Counted from the stretch's first letter, positions 1-10,526 are shown. The stretch is 37,355 bases of DNA from Candidatus Poribacteria bacterium (GCA_021295735.1 JAGWBU010000036.1:15635-52989); one strand, 5' to 3'. Made by a program: numbers and translations. The notes: a model not told the origin generated them from the sequence alone.

Positions 1-25
1 AATTGTATTGTTTTCACTGCCGATG

Positions 26-55
26 GTAAGGGCGGGCACAGAGACCCGCCCCTAC
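26..55. repeat. short palindromic repeat (REP-like hairpin) at the 5' edge of the FRG gene
   Basis: Two 11-base arms (26-36 and 45-55, 10 of 11 pairing) enclose an 8-base loop. Bases 41-55, read on the minus strand, match exactly 15 bases at 19076-19090 in the repeat before trmJ, so this is a dispersed family rather than a chance hairpin. It ends ten bases before the in-frame TAA (65-67) that closes the FRG reading frame upstream. Confidence 0.6.
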
Positions 56-67
56 GATTTAGGGTAA

Positions 68-769
68 TTTGGTATAAGTGATGTTTTTGAAATAATCCAA
101 GAGATAGCTGAAGAATCAATTGGTGGTGACTTCATCTATCGAGGCGAACCCGAACACTATGAGAAAGTATCTTCAAGTCTGTGGCGTGAATGCACAGAAG
201 AAATCGGATCAGAGGACTTCAATATTGAAGTCATACAAGAGCAGATGTTAAAAGTGGCTAAAGACTATACTCACGAAGAAGACACTTTTGAAATTTTAAC
301 CGAACTTCAACACTTCGGTGGTTATACCAATCTTATAGATTTTACGACTGATAGCCACGTTGCCTTATTCTTCGCATGTGAGAGTTCCCTTGACAAGCCA
401 GGCAGGATGATCTTGTTAGAAAGAACGGAAGATATAGACAAAAAATATCAAATAAAAAGACCTCAGAATCCTCAAAATCGTATCATAGCGCAAAAAAGTG
501 TCTTCGTTCGACCTCCGATGGGTTTTCTTGAACGAAAACAATATACTGTAATTGATATTCCTGGATTGCTTAAAAAACCTATATTAGTCCATTTGCAAAA
601 ACATCATGGTATCTCAATCCAAACTGTCTACAACGACCTCCACGGGTATATTAGAAACCAAGACACCCACCTGAAAGAAGGCATAGAAGTTTACATAAGC
701 GAAACGCAACCGATAGAAGATGTCTTACAAATTACGGATTCTCAACCCAGTAAAAAAAGGGAGTCATAA
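68..769 (+). CDS. FRG-domain protein, start codon uncertain (possibly 5'-truncated)
   Basis: The frame translates to a typical FRG domain: an amphipathic helix (DVFEIIQEIAEES), then FIYRGEPEHY and a SLWRE segment, then QHFGGYTNLIDFT and VALFFA, ending with IQTVYNDLHGYIR. The first ATG in frame is at 245, but that start would remove the defining YRG block, which is coded from about 130. The frame is open back to 68 after a TAA at 65-67 and has no ATG, GTG or TTG between 68 and 245, so initiation is unclear. The palindromic repeat at 26-55 may have replaced the original start. FRG proteins often accompany conflict systems; the biochemical activity is not established. The TPR gene follows after one intervening codon and in the same frame, so the pair may once have been one FRG-TPR protein. 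Confidence 0.7.
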   Translation, partial: FGISDVFEIIQEIAEESIGGDFIYRGEPEHYEKVSSSLWRECTEEIGSEDFNIEVIQEQMLKVAKDYTHEEDTFEILTELQHFGGYTNLIDFTTDSHVALFFACESSLDKPGRMILLERTEDIDKKYQIKRPQNPQNRIIAQKSVFVRPPMGFLERKQYTVIDIPGLLKKPILVHLQKHHGISIQTVYNDLHGYIRNQDTHLKEGIEVYISETQPIEDVLQITDSQPSKKRES

Positions 770-772
770 AGC

Positions 773-1570
773 ATGCAGACACAAGCAGAACAGACACCTT
801 ACGATATCACCATTGAGCGCTTTAACAAAGCAATTGAACGGAGACCCACTTTTGCCCAAGGTTATAACTATAGAGGCATCGCTTATGGTAATAAAGATGA
901 GATTGACCGCGCCATTGAAGACTTTAACACGGCGATACGACTCAAGGAAAACTATGCCGAAGCATACAGCAATCGCGGGGCAGCTTACCGCATGAAAGGC
1001 GACTATGACCGCGCATTTGAAGATTGTAACACAGCTATAAGACTAGATCCAAATTTACCAGAAGCATATAACAATCGAGGAATAGTTTATAAACTTAAAG
1101 GTGAGATAATACCTGCTATTAAAGACTATAACAAAGCAATAGAACTTGATCCAAGTTTTGCTTACGCCTATTACAACCGTGGTATTGTTCACTATGAAAA
1201 ACAAGAATATGATAGTGCAATCAAAGACTATAACAAAGCAATAGAACTGAGACCGGATCTGGTCCATCCCTATAACAATCGTGGTAATGTCTACAGTAGA
1301 AAAGGCGAGTATGAACGTGCTATCATAGATTATAACATGGTAATAGAACGTAAACCCGAATTAACTGAGGCATATTACAATCGCGGCATGGCGTTTGTAC
1401 ACTTGCAGAATTGGGAAAAAGCCAAAATAGATCTGACAAATGCCATAGAACTTCAAGAAAATATCATCATTGATAACTTTGGTAAAGACTACGAAAACGT
1501 TGAAGTTTTTGAACAGACACATAATATCAAACTACCAAAAAACATCGCCGCAATCCTAACTCCTCCGTAG
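773..1570 (+). CDS. TPR-repeat protein
   Basis: The 265-residue protein consists almost entirely of tetratricopeptide repeats: about six 34-residue units from residue 28 to 231 with the usual pattern (AYxNRGxxYxxKGEYxxAIxDYNxAIELxP), plus a degenerate N-terminal half unit. The C-terminal tail (about 235-265) is not TPR. TPRs are protein-interaction scaffolds; no enzymatic motif is visible. Two repeats share 26 identical bases (1121-1146 and 1223-1248), exactly one TPR length apart, so repeat number has changed recently. An AAGGGAG sequence about 11 bases before the ATG supports independent initiation. The gene lies in the same frame as the FRG gene, separated by TAA plus one codon, and probably works with it. 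No signal peptide is visible. Confidence 0.88.
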   Translation: MQTQAEQTPYDITIERFNKAIERRPTFAQGYNYRGIAYGNKDEIDRAIEDFNTAIRLKENYAEAYSNRGAAYRMKGDYDRAFEDCNTAIRLDPNLPEAYNNRGIVYKLKGEIIPAIKDYNKAIELDPSFAYAYYNRGIVHYEKQEYDSAIKDYNKAIELRPDLVHPYNNRGNVYSRKGEYERAIIDYNMVIERKPELTEAYYNRGMAFVHLQNWEKAKIDLTNAIELQENIIIDNFGKDYENVEVFEQTHNIKLPKNIAAILTPP

Positions 1571-1572
1571 GC

Positions 1573-2121
1573 ATGAATAGGATGGAAACTATGAACGGCA
1601 CCGAAAAAGTTGTGAAGCATTTAGAGATGATCCAAGCCGTTATTAAACGCTTGGCAATCAACAGTTTTCTCGTAAAAGGTGGGAGCATCGTATTTGTTAT
1701 AACATCCCAAGTTTTATTTGTTTCTTATGTTTTCTTCGCCTTTCATGAAGACATCCATCTCACTGGAGAGGATTCTTTTGCCATTGCAGAGGCAGCGATG
1801 CTCATTTTTTTTATCTTTGGATTTTGGATTCTGAATGGATTCTTCCTCTGGCAAGAACGATTATTTCGGCACCTCTACGATACAGTAAGAAAACAAGACG
1901 ACACAGATTTTATAGTAAAATTCACAATTACCTTTACATTGGCGAGGTTAGGAAACCTCGCCAGCGCATGCGTGTGGGAATTGCTGAATATGGATATTGG
2001 TAATTATAAAAGCAGTTGGCTATCTGCTATTTTTTCTGGCACTCTTGTAATTTTCTACACTATAGAAATTGTTTTTGTTCTTTTCCTACCAACAGTTATT
2101 CTATTTGCGGACATTTGGTAA
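1573..2121 (+). CDS. four-helix membrane protein of unknown function
   Basis: The 182-residue protein starts two bases after the TPR stop. It has a short cytoplasmic N-terminus with a conserved-looking KHLEMIQAVIKRLAINSF segment, then predicted membrane helices at about 34-57, 70-95, 118-138 and 152-180. After helix 2 comes an ILNGFFLWQERLFRHLYDTVRKQ block. The combination of an N-terminal HLExIQxVIxRxxxNSF and an FWxLxxxFLxQERxFRxLYDxVR loop recalls a family of small bacterial membrane proteins that I know only as hypothetical, often near accessory or defence genes. Its position as third gene of the FRG/TPR cassette suggests a membrane-associated partner, possibly an effector; this is inference. 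The start could instead be the ATG at 1582 or 1591. Confidence 0.72.
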   Translation: MNRMETMNGTEKVVKHLEMIQAVIKRLAINSFLVKGGSIVFVITSQVLFVSYVFFAFHEDIHLTGEDSFAIAEAAMLIFFIFGFWILNGFFLWQERLFRHLYDTVRKQDDTDFIVKFTITFTLARLGNLASACVWELLNMDIGNYKSSWLSAIFSGTLVIFYTIEIVFVLFLPTVILFADIW

Positions 2122-2168
2122 AGTTAACCGTTTTCCACAGTGATTTTGCTTCAAATAGGAATAAGGAC

Positions 2169-3503
2169 TTACTCCTTATATCCAGATCTATCCGTATTTC
2201 CGCCGTACTTCAACGCGTAAATCAACAGATTTGTCATAAACCGATAAACGTCTGGAGAACGTCGAAGCCGTAGCATCGTGCGGCTCTGAATTTCTGCTGT
2301 CTCCATCGCACACATATAATCCTTCCGATTAAAAATAACCGCTAACCGATTGTTAATAATAATCCCTTTCTGAAAACGGAATTTTGTTGGTTGTGCGTTA
2401 TTCTCGTTGCCCCAGAACACATCACCCCCTGTCGGTGGTTTTTGGAGATGGTAATGAATCGTATAAATTTCATGTTCATGCGGCAGGATTTCAAGCGGAT
2501 AATCGGGAAAAATCTGTTGCAGCTCCTCAGCCACAATATGTGCAAAAAGACCGTGAAAACCGCAGTCGTCAAAAAAGAGCATACCCCCTTCATCAACGAT
2601 ATATTTGCGTAGTGCGGCGCGTTCTGCTGGCGTAAAACTACTTTGTAAAGGACCATCTTTTGCAAGCCCACGGCCCGCGGTAATATCTCTGTCATGCCCT
2701 GTCATCACAAGTAGTGGTGCGTCGAAAATTTTCGGATCTGTCAGCGGAAGCGAACCGCCTTCAAAATTCATATCTACCCGAATTGTCGTATATTTATCCA
2801 TCCATTTCATAAGTGCCGGGAGTGCAGTAGGGTCTTGCCACCAATCCGAGAGCGAATGTTTTAGCCGAATAATCCGAATATGACCGCGCAAATTTTCGCT
2901 TGTGCCTTCAAGGATTGCGCCCAATTCACCTTGCGGCAGCAGAACAGGATTTTGTAATGTGACATTAAGGTTTCCCTTTAAGTTGTCATCCGGTAAAGTG
3001 TTGTCGAGAAACTCAGCGAATCCGCCAGTCGTAGGCGCGTTTGACTTTGGACTAACAACAGCATTAAGACGCGATTTTATTTTTACTGCGGCTGATGGGA
3101 CTGTAGGGACACCTATGGGGGTTTCCCGCACGGTATCAACTGCACGTTGATCTGTTTCTACGCGGAGATTCGGCGCTGGAACATCATCTGGTTTTAACAC
3201 GTTTGTGTCATATATGGGTGTAGCCGTTGCGTTTTGAATTGGAGTGTCGGTTTTTGGGAGTTGATTGACTGATGGGGTGTGAACTTGCAATGGGTCAACT
3301 GTTTGATGAGGCGTGGGAAGTACCACCGTTCTATGTGTTCGGTGCACTGTATCCCTTGTAGGTGTGTTTTTGACAAATCTCACATCGATTGCATCGTCAT
3401 TCAATGTCCAGTAGTGTTCTGACAGAAACAGACCAATAATCGCAGCGATAATGAGATGAATTACCACTGAAGCGAAAACTGCATGAAGACGTTTATATTT
3501 CAT
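2169..3503 (-). CDS. TonB-like N-terminus fused to a DUF4159 domain
   Basis: I chose the ATG at 3503 (MKYKRLHAVF), giving 444 residues and a 7-base gap from the upstream gene; an ATG at 3593 would overlap that gene by 83 bases. One membrane helix (about 8-28, VVIHLIIAAIIGLF) is followed by a DAIDVRFV segment like that of TonB-type proteins and a Pro/Thr-rich linker to about 160. The C-terminal half (about 215-435) looks like DUF4159, with LPALMKWMDKYTTIRV, PLLVMTGH and a YIVDEGGMLFFDDC segment. The likely topology is an inner-membrane anchor with a periplasmic domain. DUF4159 proteins are uncharacterised. It is the last gene of the operon that starts with the MR/MLE gene. Confidence 0.75.
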   Translation of the reverse strand: MKYKRLHAVFASVVIHLIIAAIIGLFLSEHYWTLNDDAIDVRFVKNTPTRDTVHRTHRTVVLPTPHQTVDPLQVHTPSVNQLPKTDTPIQNATATPIYDTNVLKPDDVPAPNLRVETDQRAVDTVRETPIGVPTVPSAAVKIKSRLNAVVSPKSNAPTTGGFAEFLDNTLPDDNLKGNLNVTLQNPVLLPQGELGAILEGTSENLRGHIRIIRLKHSLSDWWQDPTALPALMKWMDKYTTIRVDMNFEGGSLPLTDPKIFDAPLLVMTGHDRDITAGRGLAKDGPLQSSFTPAERAALRKYIVDEGGMLFFDDCGFHGLFAHIVAEELQQIFPDYPLEILPHEHEIYTIHYHLQKPPTGGDVFWGNENNAQPTKFRFQKGIIINNRLAVIFNRKDYMCAMETAEIQSRTMLRLRRSPDVYRFMTNLLIYALKYGGNTDRSGYKE

Positions 3504-3510
3504 TGCTTGT

Positions 3511-4080
3511 TTATAGATGCCGCTGAATTTGATGAAAACTCTGTGCATCCAACTCCCGATAATCTGGAATATCGTAGCGATTCCCCCGCACATCTGTCAC
3601 AAAAAGTCGTGCAGGTGGAGCCTGCTTTATATTTTGATTCAATCCACGCACTAAAAATGTCGCACGCCCGCGCTCCGTTTCTACCTCCCACTCATGGATA
3701 CCGAATTGTTCCTTAACACGATATATCTTTTGAATTATAGGCGTGAAATACCGTTTATCTAATTCCTCATTTAAAATTTGCAGGCTTTCAGGTGCGAGTT
3801 CCGATGGGCTCGCAAGGATTCCGATTTCAGTGTCCTCATCAGCGGCGAGTGAGATGTATTGTTCAGGATGACTAAGCGGCATCAACCTGCGTACGATTAC
3901 GCGTAGATGGCAGACTTCATTGCGAATTTCAAGCCGTGCAGTACCTACTTGAGAACGTGTGAACGTAAGCTCAGATGCATCCAAAAAACGTTGTGTAAAA
4001 TCATCTTGCTCATGAGACTCTGTCGTTTCGGACTTATGATTTGAAGCCATGTTTTGTTCTTCGGTATTTTCGTTCTGCAT
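3511..4080 (-). CDS. DUF1854 family protein
   Basis: The 189-residue soluble protein has an acidic N-terminal tail of about 30 residues. A body follows with RLMPLSHPEQYISL, DTEIGILASPSELAPES, LDKRYFTPIIQKIYRVKEQFG and RLFVTDVRGNRYDIPDYREL. These are the features I associate with DUF1854, a small family commonly encoded beside an ABC exporter; some members have been labelled cyanophycin-metabolism associated. No cyanophycin synthetase or cyanophycinase gene lies in this window, so that role is not supported here. It begins two bases after the ABC transporter stop, so the two are almost certainly co-translated and likely act together. Confidence 0.82.
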   Translation of the reverse strand: MQNENTEEQNMASNHKSETTESHEQDDFTQRFLDASELTFTRSQVGTARLEIRNEVCHLRVIVRRLMPLSHPEQYISLAADEDTEIGILASPSELAPESLQILNEELDKRYFTPIIQKIYRVKEQFGIHEWEVETERGRATFLVRGLNQNIKQAPPARLFVTDVRGNRYDIPDYRELDAQSFHQIQRHL

Positions 4081-4082
4081 TT

Positions 4083-6404
4083 CTATCTCTCCACGATTTG
4101 TGCTTCTGCGCGAACATTAGCAGCTTCCCGCTGTGTTTCTACAAGTTTGTAGTAGATGCCCTTTTTCTCCATAAGTTCTTCGTGAGACCCGCACTCAACA
4201 CCTTTTCCCTTTTCTATTACAAAAAGCCGATCCGCATTTCGGAGTGTTGAAAGACGATGTGCAATTGCAAACGTGGTTCGGTTCTGCACCAATCTGTCAA
4301 TCGCCTGCTGAATCTTTTTCTCGGTTTCCACATCTACGGAAGAGGTGGCTTCATCAAGAATCAGGATACGCGGGTTATGTAAAATCGCCCGTGCGATTGA
4401 GACACGCTGACGTTCACCACCGGATAAACTCCCACCCCGTTCTCCGACTTCAGTATCATATCCATCAGGGAATTTGATGATAAATTCGTGTGCATTAGCC
4501 GCCTTTGATGCAGTGATAATTTCCTCCATTGAGGCATCGGGATTCGCATAGGCAATGTTCTCTGCTATGGTGCCGCTGAACAGATATGGCTCTTGTAGCA
4601 CTACGCCAATCTGTCTACGCAGATCCTTGAGGTTTATCTGTTTGATGTCTTCGCCATCAATTTCTAAACGTCCGGCATCCGGTGTATAGAACCGACAAAT
4701 TAAATTGATGAGGGTAGACTTTCCTGCCCCTGAATGCCCAACGAGTCCTATCATTTCACCCGGTTTTACATGTAGATTTATGTCGCGAAGTACAGGTTTA
4801 TGCGCATCGTAACCGAAAGTCATGTTGTGAAATTTCACTTCTCCGACAATATTTGGTATCGCTTTAAGATTGCCATCGTCAAACTGTTCCGGTTGTGAGT
4901 CTATCACCTCAAAAAGTCGTTCCGCTGCTGTCATAGACCGAGAAGCCCAATTGATGAGTGGACTAATATATCGCAACGGTCCATAGAACATTGTGAGATA
5001 TGCGTTAAAAGAAATCAATTCGCCGAGCGTCATTGCCCCATCAAGAACATCAAGTCCTCCTGCATACCAAACAATGAGAGACCCCAAATTAACAGCAAAC
5101 ATCAGCGGCGGGTAATAGGTTGCCCAGACCATCTCAGCTTGGGTTTCATAGTCTCGCGCATCAATGTTCGCACCACCAAATCGGTTAACTTCACTTCTTT
5201 GTTGACCGAATGCACGAACAACTCGGATACCGGACACAGAATCGTTGACAACATCAAAAAGTTTTGAGCGGCGTCGCCATGCCCGATGCCAAAGACTTCG
5301 CACCTTTCGCCAAAACCAACCTCCGCCCAGAACAATAATCGGAATTGGAATTAAGACGAAACATGCCAATTGCCAATGCATCAAAAAAAGCACGACACCA
5401 ATCGCGAAGATCAGAAACAATTCCCTACCAAGGAACGACAGTCCTTCCAACATAAAGTCCTGTAACCGTTCACTATCCTCGGTGATGTGTGAGATAACAG
5501 TTCCTGTAGTTCGTTTGTCAAAAAATCTGATAGAGAGATCATGCAAATGCTCGTAAACGTGTTCGCGTATATTTGCTGCGATGTGGAGCGTCAACCACGC
5601 ACTCAATCGCGAGTGCAAAATATTAATAATTGCGCTGATTAGATGCGTTACTAACAGTGTCCCTACCGCTATGGATAACGCTGTCGCCGCTGGTTGGATC
5701 GCTCGAAAGATTTCGCCTAACCATGTTGTCTCTCCATCAGGTGTTGGAGCGTTAGCATCATTCAGCAGTAATATATCGTCAACCAAGATTTGAAAAAAAT
5801 AAGGTGGAGCCAGAGAAATCAGGGTGCCAACAATGACAAATACAATAAAGAGGAATGCCCTACCCCGGTAAGGTCGCATATATGACAAAATGCGTAGCAT
5901 TACCCTATGTTTTTTCGTGCATGCAGGACACGGAGAAAACTCATCGGCAAGTGGCAATCCACAAGTTTTACAAGAATGTTCCTCAACCTTATAGTCCCAA
6001 ATCGGCGGCTCATCCCGGTTACCAGCTTGAAATTCTATCTCATCCCCAATAAAACGTGCCACGAACCCGAACTTCGCCGCACAACCGTTTGAATAACGGA
6101 TGAGGTCTATCGTCCCTTCCTGTGTTTCCAGCACAACGAGACCAGCATCCACTACGGTCTCAGCACGAATACCTAACACACTCTTATAGGGTATATAGTG
6201 AAGCACCTCACCTGTACCCGTTACGGTAAAAATCGCTATATCTGTTAACACAAACCATTCTTCACCGTAATTCCCTGTTGAACTTACGTCACTTTGAACC
6301 GCGAATCGGATTTTTTTAAAGTCTATATCCAGCGTTTTTAATGTTTCTTCAATTGATTCGGGCAGCTCATCAAGCGTACCCGTTGGTGTATCTGCGGTTG
6401 ACAT
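4083..6404 (-). CDS. ABC exporter (fused membrane and ATPase domains) with N-terminal zinc-ribbon extension
   Basis: The protein has 773 residues, about 180 more than a usual half-size exporter. Residues 1-140 form a mixed beta domain resembling DUF1854-partner transporters. A CxxC...CxxC zinc ribbon follows at Cys145, 148, 159 and 162. The six-helix exporter core runs from about 180 to 490 and the nucleotide-binding domain from about 525 to 760. Walker A (GHSGAGKST), the signature (LSGGERQRVS), Walker B (ILILDEATS) and the switch His (IAHRLST) are all intact, so it should hydrolyse ATP as a dimer in the inner membrane. The substrate is unknown. The extension and the adjacent DUF1854 gene match transporters annotated as cyanophycin-metabolism associated, but nothing local confirms this. 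The MR/MLE gene lies 15 bases upstream in the same operon. Confidence 0.93.
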   Translation of the reverse strand: MSTADTPTGTLDELPESIEETLKTLDIDFKKIRFAVQSDVSSTGNYGEEWFVLTDIAIFTVTGTGEVLHYIPYKSVLGIRAETVVDAGLVVLETQEGTIDLIRYSNGCAAKFGFVARFIGDEIEFQAGNRDEPPIWDYKVEEHSCKTCGLPLADEFSPCPACTKKHRVMLRILSYMRPYRGRAFLFIVFVIVGTLISLAPPYFFQILVDDILLLNDANAPTPDGETTWLGEIFRAIQPAATALSIAVGTLLVTHLISAIINILHSRLSAWLTLHIAANIREHVYEHLHDLSIRFFDKRTTGTVISHITEDSERLQDFMLEGLSFLGRELFLIFAIGVVLFLMHWQLACFVLIPIPIIVLGGGWFWRKVRSLWHRAWRRRSKLFDVVNDSVSGIRVVRAFGQQRSEVNRFGGANIDARDYETQAEMVWATYYPPLMFAVNLGSLIVWYAGGLDVLDGAMTLGELISFNAYLTMFYGPLRYISPLINWASRSMTAAERLFEVIDSQPEQFDDGNLKAIPNIVGEVKFHNMTFGYDAHKPVLRDINLHVKPGEMIGLVGHSGAGKSTLINLICRFYTPDAGRLEIDGEDIKQINLKDLRRQIGVVLQEPYLFSGTIAENIAYANPDASMEEIITASKAANAHEFIIKFPDGYDTEVGERGGSLSGGERQRVSIARAILHNPRILILDEATSSVDVETEKKIQQAIDRLVQNRTTFAIAHRLSTLRNADRLFVIEKGKGVECGSHEELMEKKGIYYKLVETQREAANVRAEAQIVER

Positions 6405-6419
6405 GCCACTCCTTTAATC

Positions 6420-7538
6420 TCAGAGTTCAATGGTGTGTTTTTCCAAAACTTCTTCGTTCAGTTCAATGCCAAGTCCCGGTCCAGTCGGTGGAATGATGTA
6501 ACCATCCTCCCATTGTATTGGTTCCTTGAGAATTTCAGCGTGAAAACCGTCCCACATATGAATGCCCTCTTGAATTAGGAAGTTTGGACTACAGACATCC
6601 AACTGTATATTTGCAGCGCCTCCGATTGGACCGCCGTATAGATGCGGTGCGATTTGCGCGTAGTGTGCCTCACCCATAGACGCAATCTTCTTCGCTTCAA
6701 GGATGCCGCCTGTTATCGTCAAATCCATTTGCAAGATGGATGCTGCCTGTTGCTCCAAGAGGTCAGAAAACTCATATTTGGTGAGTAGTCGTTCACCGGT
6801 GGCAATAGGGATACTTGTAGATTGTGCGACGCGTGCCATCTCTTTGATATTTTCAGGGGGTATCGGTTCTTCAAACCAAAGTGGGTCGTAGGGTTCAACA
6901 CGTTTGGCAAAGCGGATAGCACTGTTGGTATTAAATTGTCCGTGTGTGCCGATGAGAATATCACACTTATCACCTACAGCATCGCGAATCCCACGGATGA
7001 CACTTTCTGCATAGTTGAGTGTTTCTAACCTATCTGCAGTGTGTGGATGAACGGGATCGAATTTGACCGCAGTAAATCCCTTTTCAACGTAAGAAAGCGC
7101 GACTTCACCCGTTTTTTCTGGAGAATCACCGTGCCGCCAATGCAAGAGATAGGAATATGCCCTCAATTTTTCATGGAACATGCCACCCAAAAGGTTGTAA
7201 ATAGGTTGGTTCACCGCTTTCCCGACGATGTCCCAACACGCCATCTCTATTGCACTCATTGCTGGTGTAGCAAGCGGGCCAGGGTGTCGTACACAAGGAC
7301 CTTCATAAAGTGTTGACCAGATTTTTTCTATCCGAAACGGATCATTACCGATGAGATAACGTTCTCCCCAATCTTTGATTAATTCTATGACGACGTGGTT
7401 AAGTCGGGTATGATAGGTGCATTCTCCTACGCCTTCAATTCCTTCATCAGTCACTAATTTGACAAAAATCCAATGCCTACCGCCCCAATGTGGAGGCGGT
7501 ACGTCAATCATATAGGTTTTTACCTCAACTATTTTCAT
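6420..7538 (-). CDS. mandelate racemase/muconate lactonizing enzyme family protein (enolase superfamily, sugar-acid dehydratase-like)
   Basis: The 372 residues have the family layout: an N-terminal capping domain (1-125, MKIVEVKTYMIDVP) and a TIM barrel. The barrel includes GFTAVKFDP (Lys159), WFEEPIPPEN (Glu223/224), GERLLTKYEF (Glu249), a general-base His in APHLYGGPIGG (His299) and Glu324 near the end. Family members remove the alpha proton of sugar acids and dehydrate, racemise or cycloisomerise them using Mg2+. The usual first metal ligand (Asp of a DxHG-type motif) reads Gly197-Thr-His-Gly here, so either a subgroup with a different ligand set or an altered chemistry is implied. The substrate cannot be assigned. 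It is the first gene of a four-gene minus-strand operon. Confidence 0.9.
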   Translation of the reverse strand: MKIVEVKTYMIDVPPPHWGGRHWIFVKLVTDEGIEGVGECTYHTRLNHVVIELIKDWGERYLIGNDPFRIEKIWSTLYEGPCVRHPGPLATPAMSAIEMACWDIVGKAVNQPIYNLLGGMFHEKLRAYSYLLHWRHGDSPEKTGEVALSYVEKGFTAVKFDPVHPHTADRLETLNYAESVIRGIRDAVGDKCDILIGTHGQFNTNSAIRFAKRVEPYDPLWFEEPIPPENIKEMARVAQSTSIPIATGERLLTKYEFSDLLEQQAASILQMDLTITGGILEAKKIASMGEAHYAQIAPHLYGGPIGGAANIQLDVCSPNFLIQEGIHMWDGFHAEILKEPIQWEDGYIIPPTGPGLGIELNEEVLEKHTIEL

Positions 7539-7692
7539 TGAGTTCTCCTGCGGACAAGTATATTTTCAACGTTAAAATGATTACTGCTATTATACCCAAT
7601 CTGTTAAAATTATACATTAATCTTCTGGATTCTTCCACGAGTTCTTTGAAAATATCAATCTTTCCCAACAATGTTTACACTTAAAGGTAGTA

Positions 7693-7816
7693 GGCACGCT
7701 TCGCGTGCCGTTGTTTATTACTTTCAAGAAGGTTGACAGTTATGGTTTTCGCTGCGCTCTATCCATAACTGTCAACTTAAGAAAAAACGCGTTTGTAGTC
7801 GCGCAATTTATTGCGC
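7693..7816. repeat. array of three hairpins (REP-like)
   Basis: Three perfect stem-loops follow each other: 7-base arms with a 3-base loop (7693-7709), 14-base arms with a 17-base loop (7732-7745 and 7763-7776), and 6-base arms with a 4-base loop (7801-7816). The spacing and perfect pairing suggest mobile palindromic repeats rather than a terminator, because none is followed by a T run. Confidence 0.6.
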
Positions 7817-8025
7817 CTCGGACATTTTTCACCAGTGTGAACCTATAATCTCATAATGAAATCTTATTTTAGAAATGATATTATATGATGTGTACGATGA
7901 GGAAGTCAAATTTTGTTTTCATTCTTTGTAGCGTTGATGTATAATATACTCAAGGAATAGGATGTAAGTCTCCCTTGTATGACACTTAGAGCTTGTTTTG
8001 GAAGTAGATGAAATGGCCCTCTTTT

Positions 8026-8078
8026 GTCATTTTAGGAGCAAAATCAACCGGTTTTTAAGGTATTTACCGTAAAATGAC
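8026..8078. repeat. inverted repeat upstream of katG
   Basis: The arms GTCATTTTA (8026-8034) and TAAAATGAC (8070-8078) are exact inverted copies 35 bases apart, ending about 97 bases before the katG start. It could be a regulatory structure or another dispersed repeat; the sequence alone does not decide. Confidence 0.35.
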
Positions 8079-8157
8079 AACTTTCAGAGATCCATTTGAT
8101 TTTTTTTAATAGGTTCTTAAGGAAAGAATACTTCAAGGAATAGAATAAAAAATGTAG

Positions 8158-10365
<2,208 letters not shown>

Positions 10366-10379
10366 TCTCATTAAGATTG

Positions 10380-10424
10380 GGGCATTAGAAGCGTGGAACC
10401 CTCACGCTTCTAATGCCCTATTTG
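10380..10424 (+). terminator. katG terminator-like hairpin
   Basis: A perfect 16-base stem (10380-10395 with 10403-10418) with a 7-base loop begins 15 bases after the katG stop, followed by TATTT. The T tract is short, but stem strength and position fit an intrinsic terminator. Confidence 0.7.
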
Positions 10425-10479
10425 CTCTGCATAGTGGATTGTCTAATCTAAAATCGTGGGTCTTGATAATAGTCGGGCA

Positions 10480-10526
10480 TCGGAGTTTCCTCCTACAATA
10501 CATGATTCTGTAGGAGCGCTCTCCGA
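10480..10526. repeat. palindromic repeat between katG and the MFS gene
   Basis: Outer arms TCGGAG/CTCCGA (10480-10485, 10521-10526) and inner arms TCCTACA/TGTAGGA (10491-10497, 10509-10515) form an interrupted hairpin. The inner TGTAGG core recurs in other intergenic hairpins of the window (19075, 29451), pointing to a repeat family. Confidence 0.45.

Noticed and set aside
1055-1267. Minus-strand open frame inside the TPR gene
   Set aside because: It is the low-complexity antisense shadow of TPR repeats (Phe/Ile/Val-rich), with no ribosome site or family features.
773-1570. CRISPR-like periodicity in the TPR gene
   Set aside because: The 102-base period is the 34-residue TPR unit and the sequence is coding throughout.
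7848-7870. Possible PerR box upstream of katG (TATAAT...ATAATG)
   Set aside because: The halves are direct rather than inverted, so they do not form the PerR palindrome, and no linked regulator gene exists.
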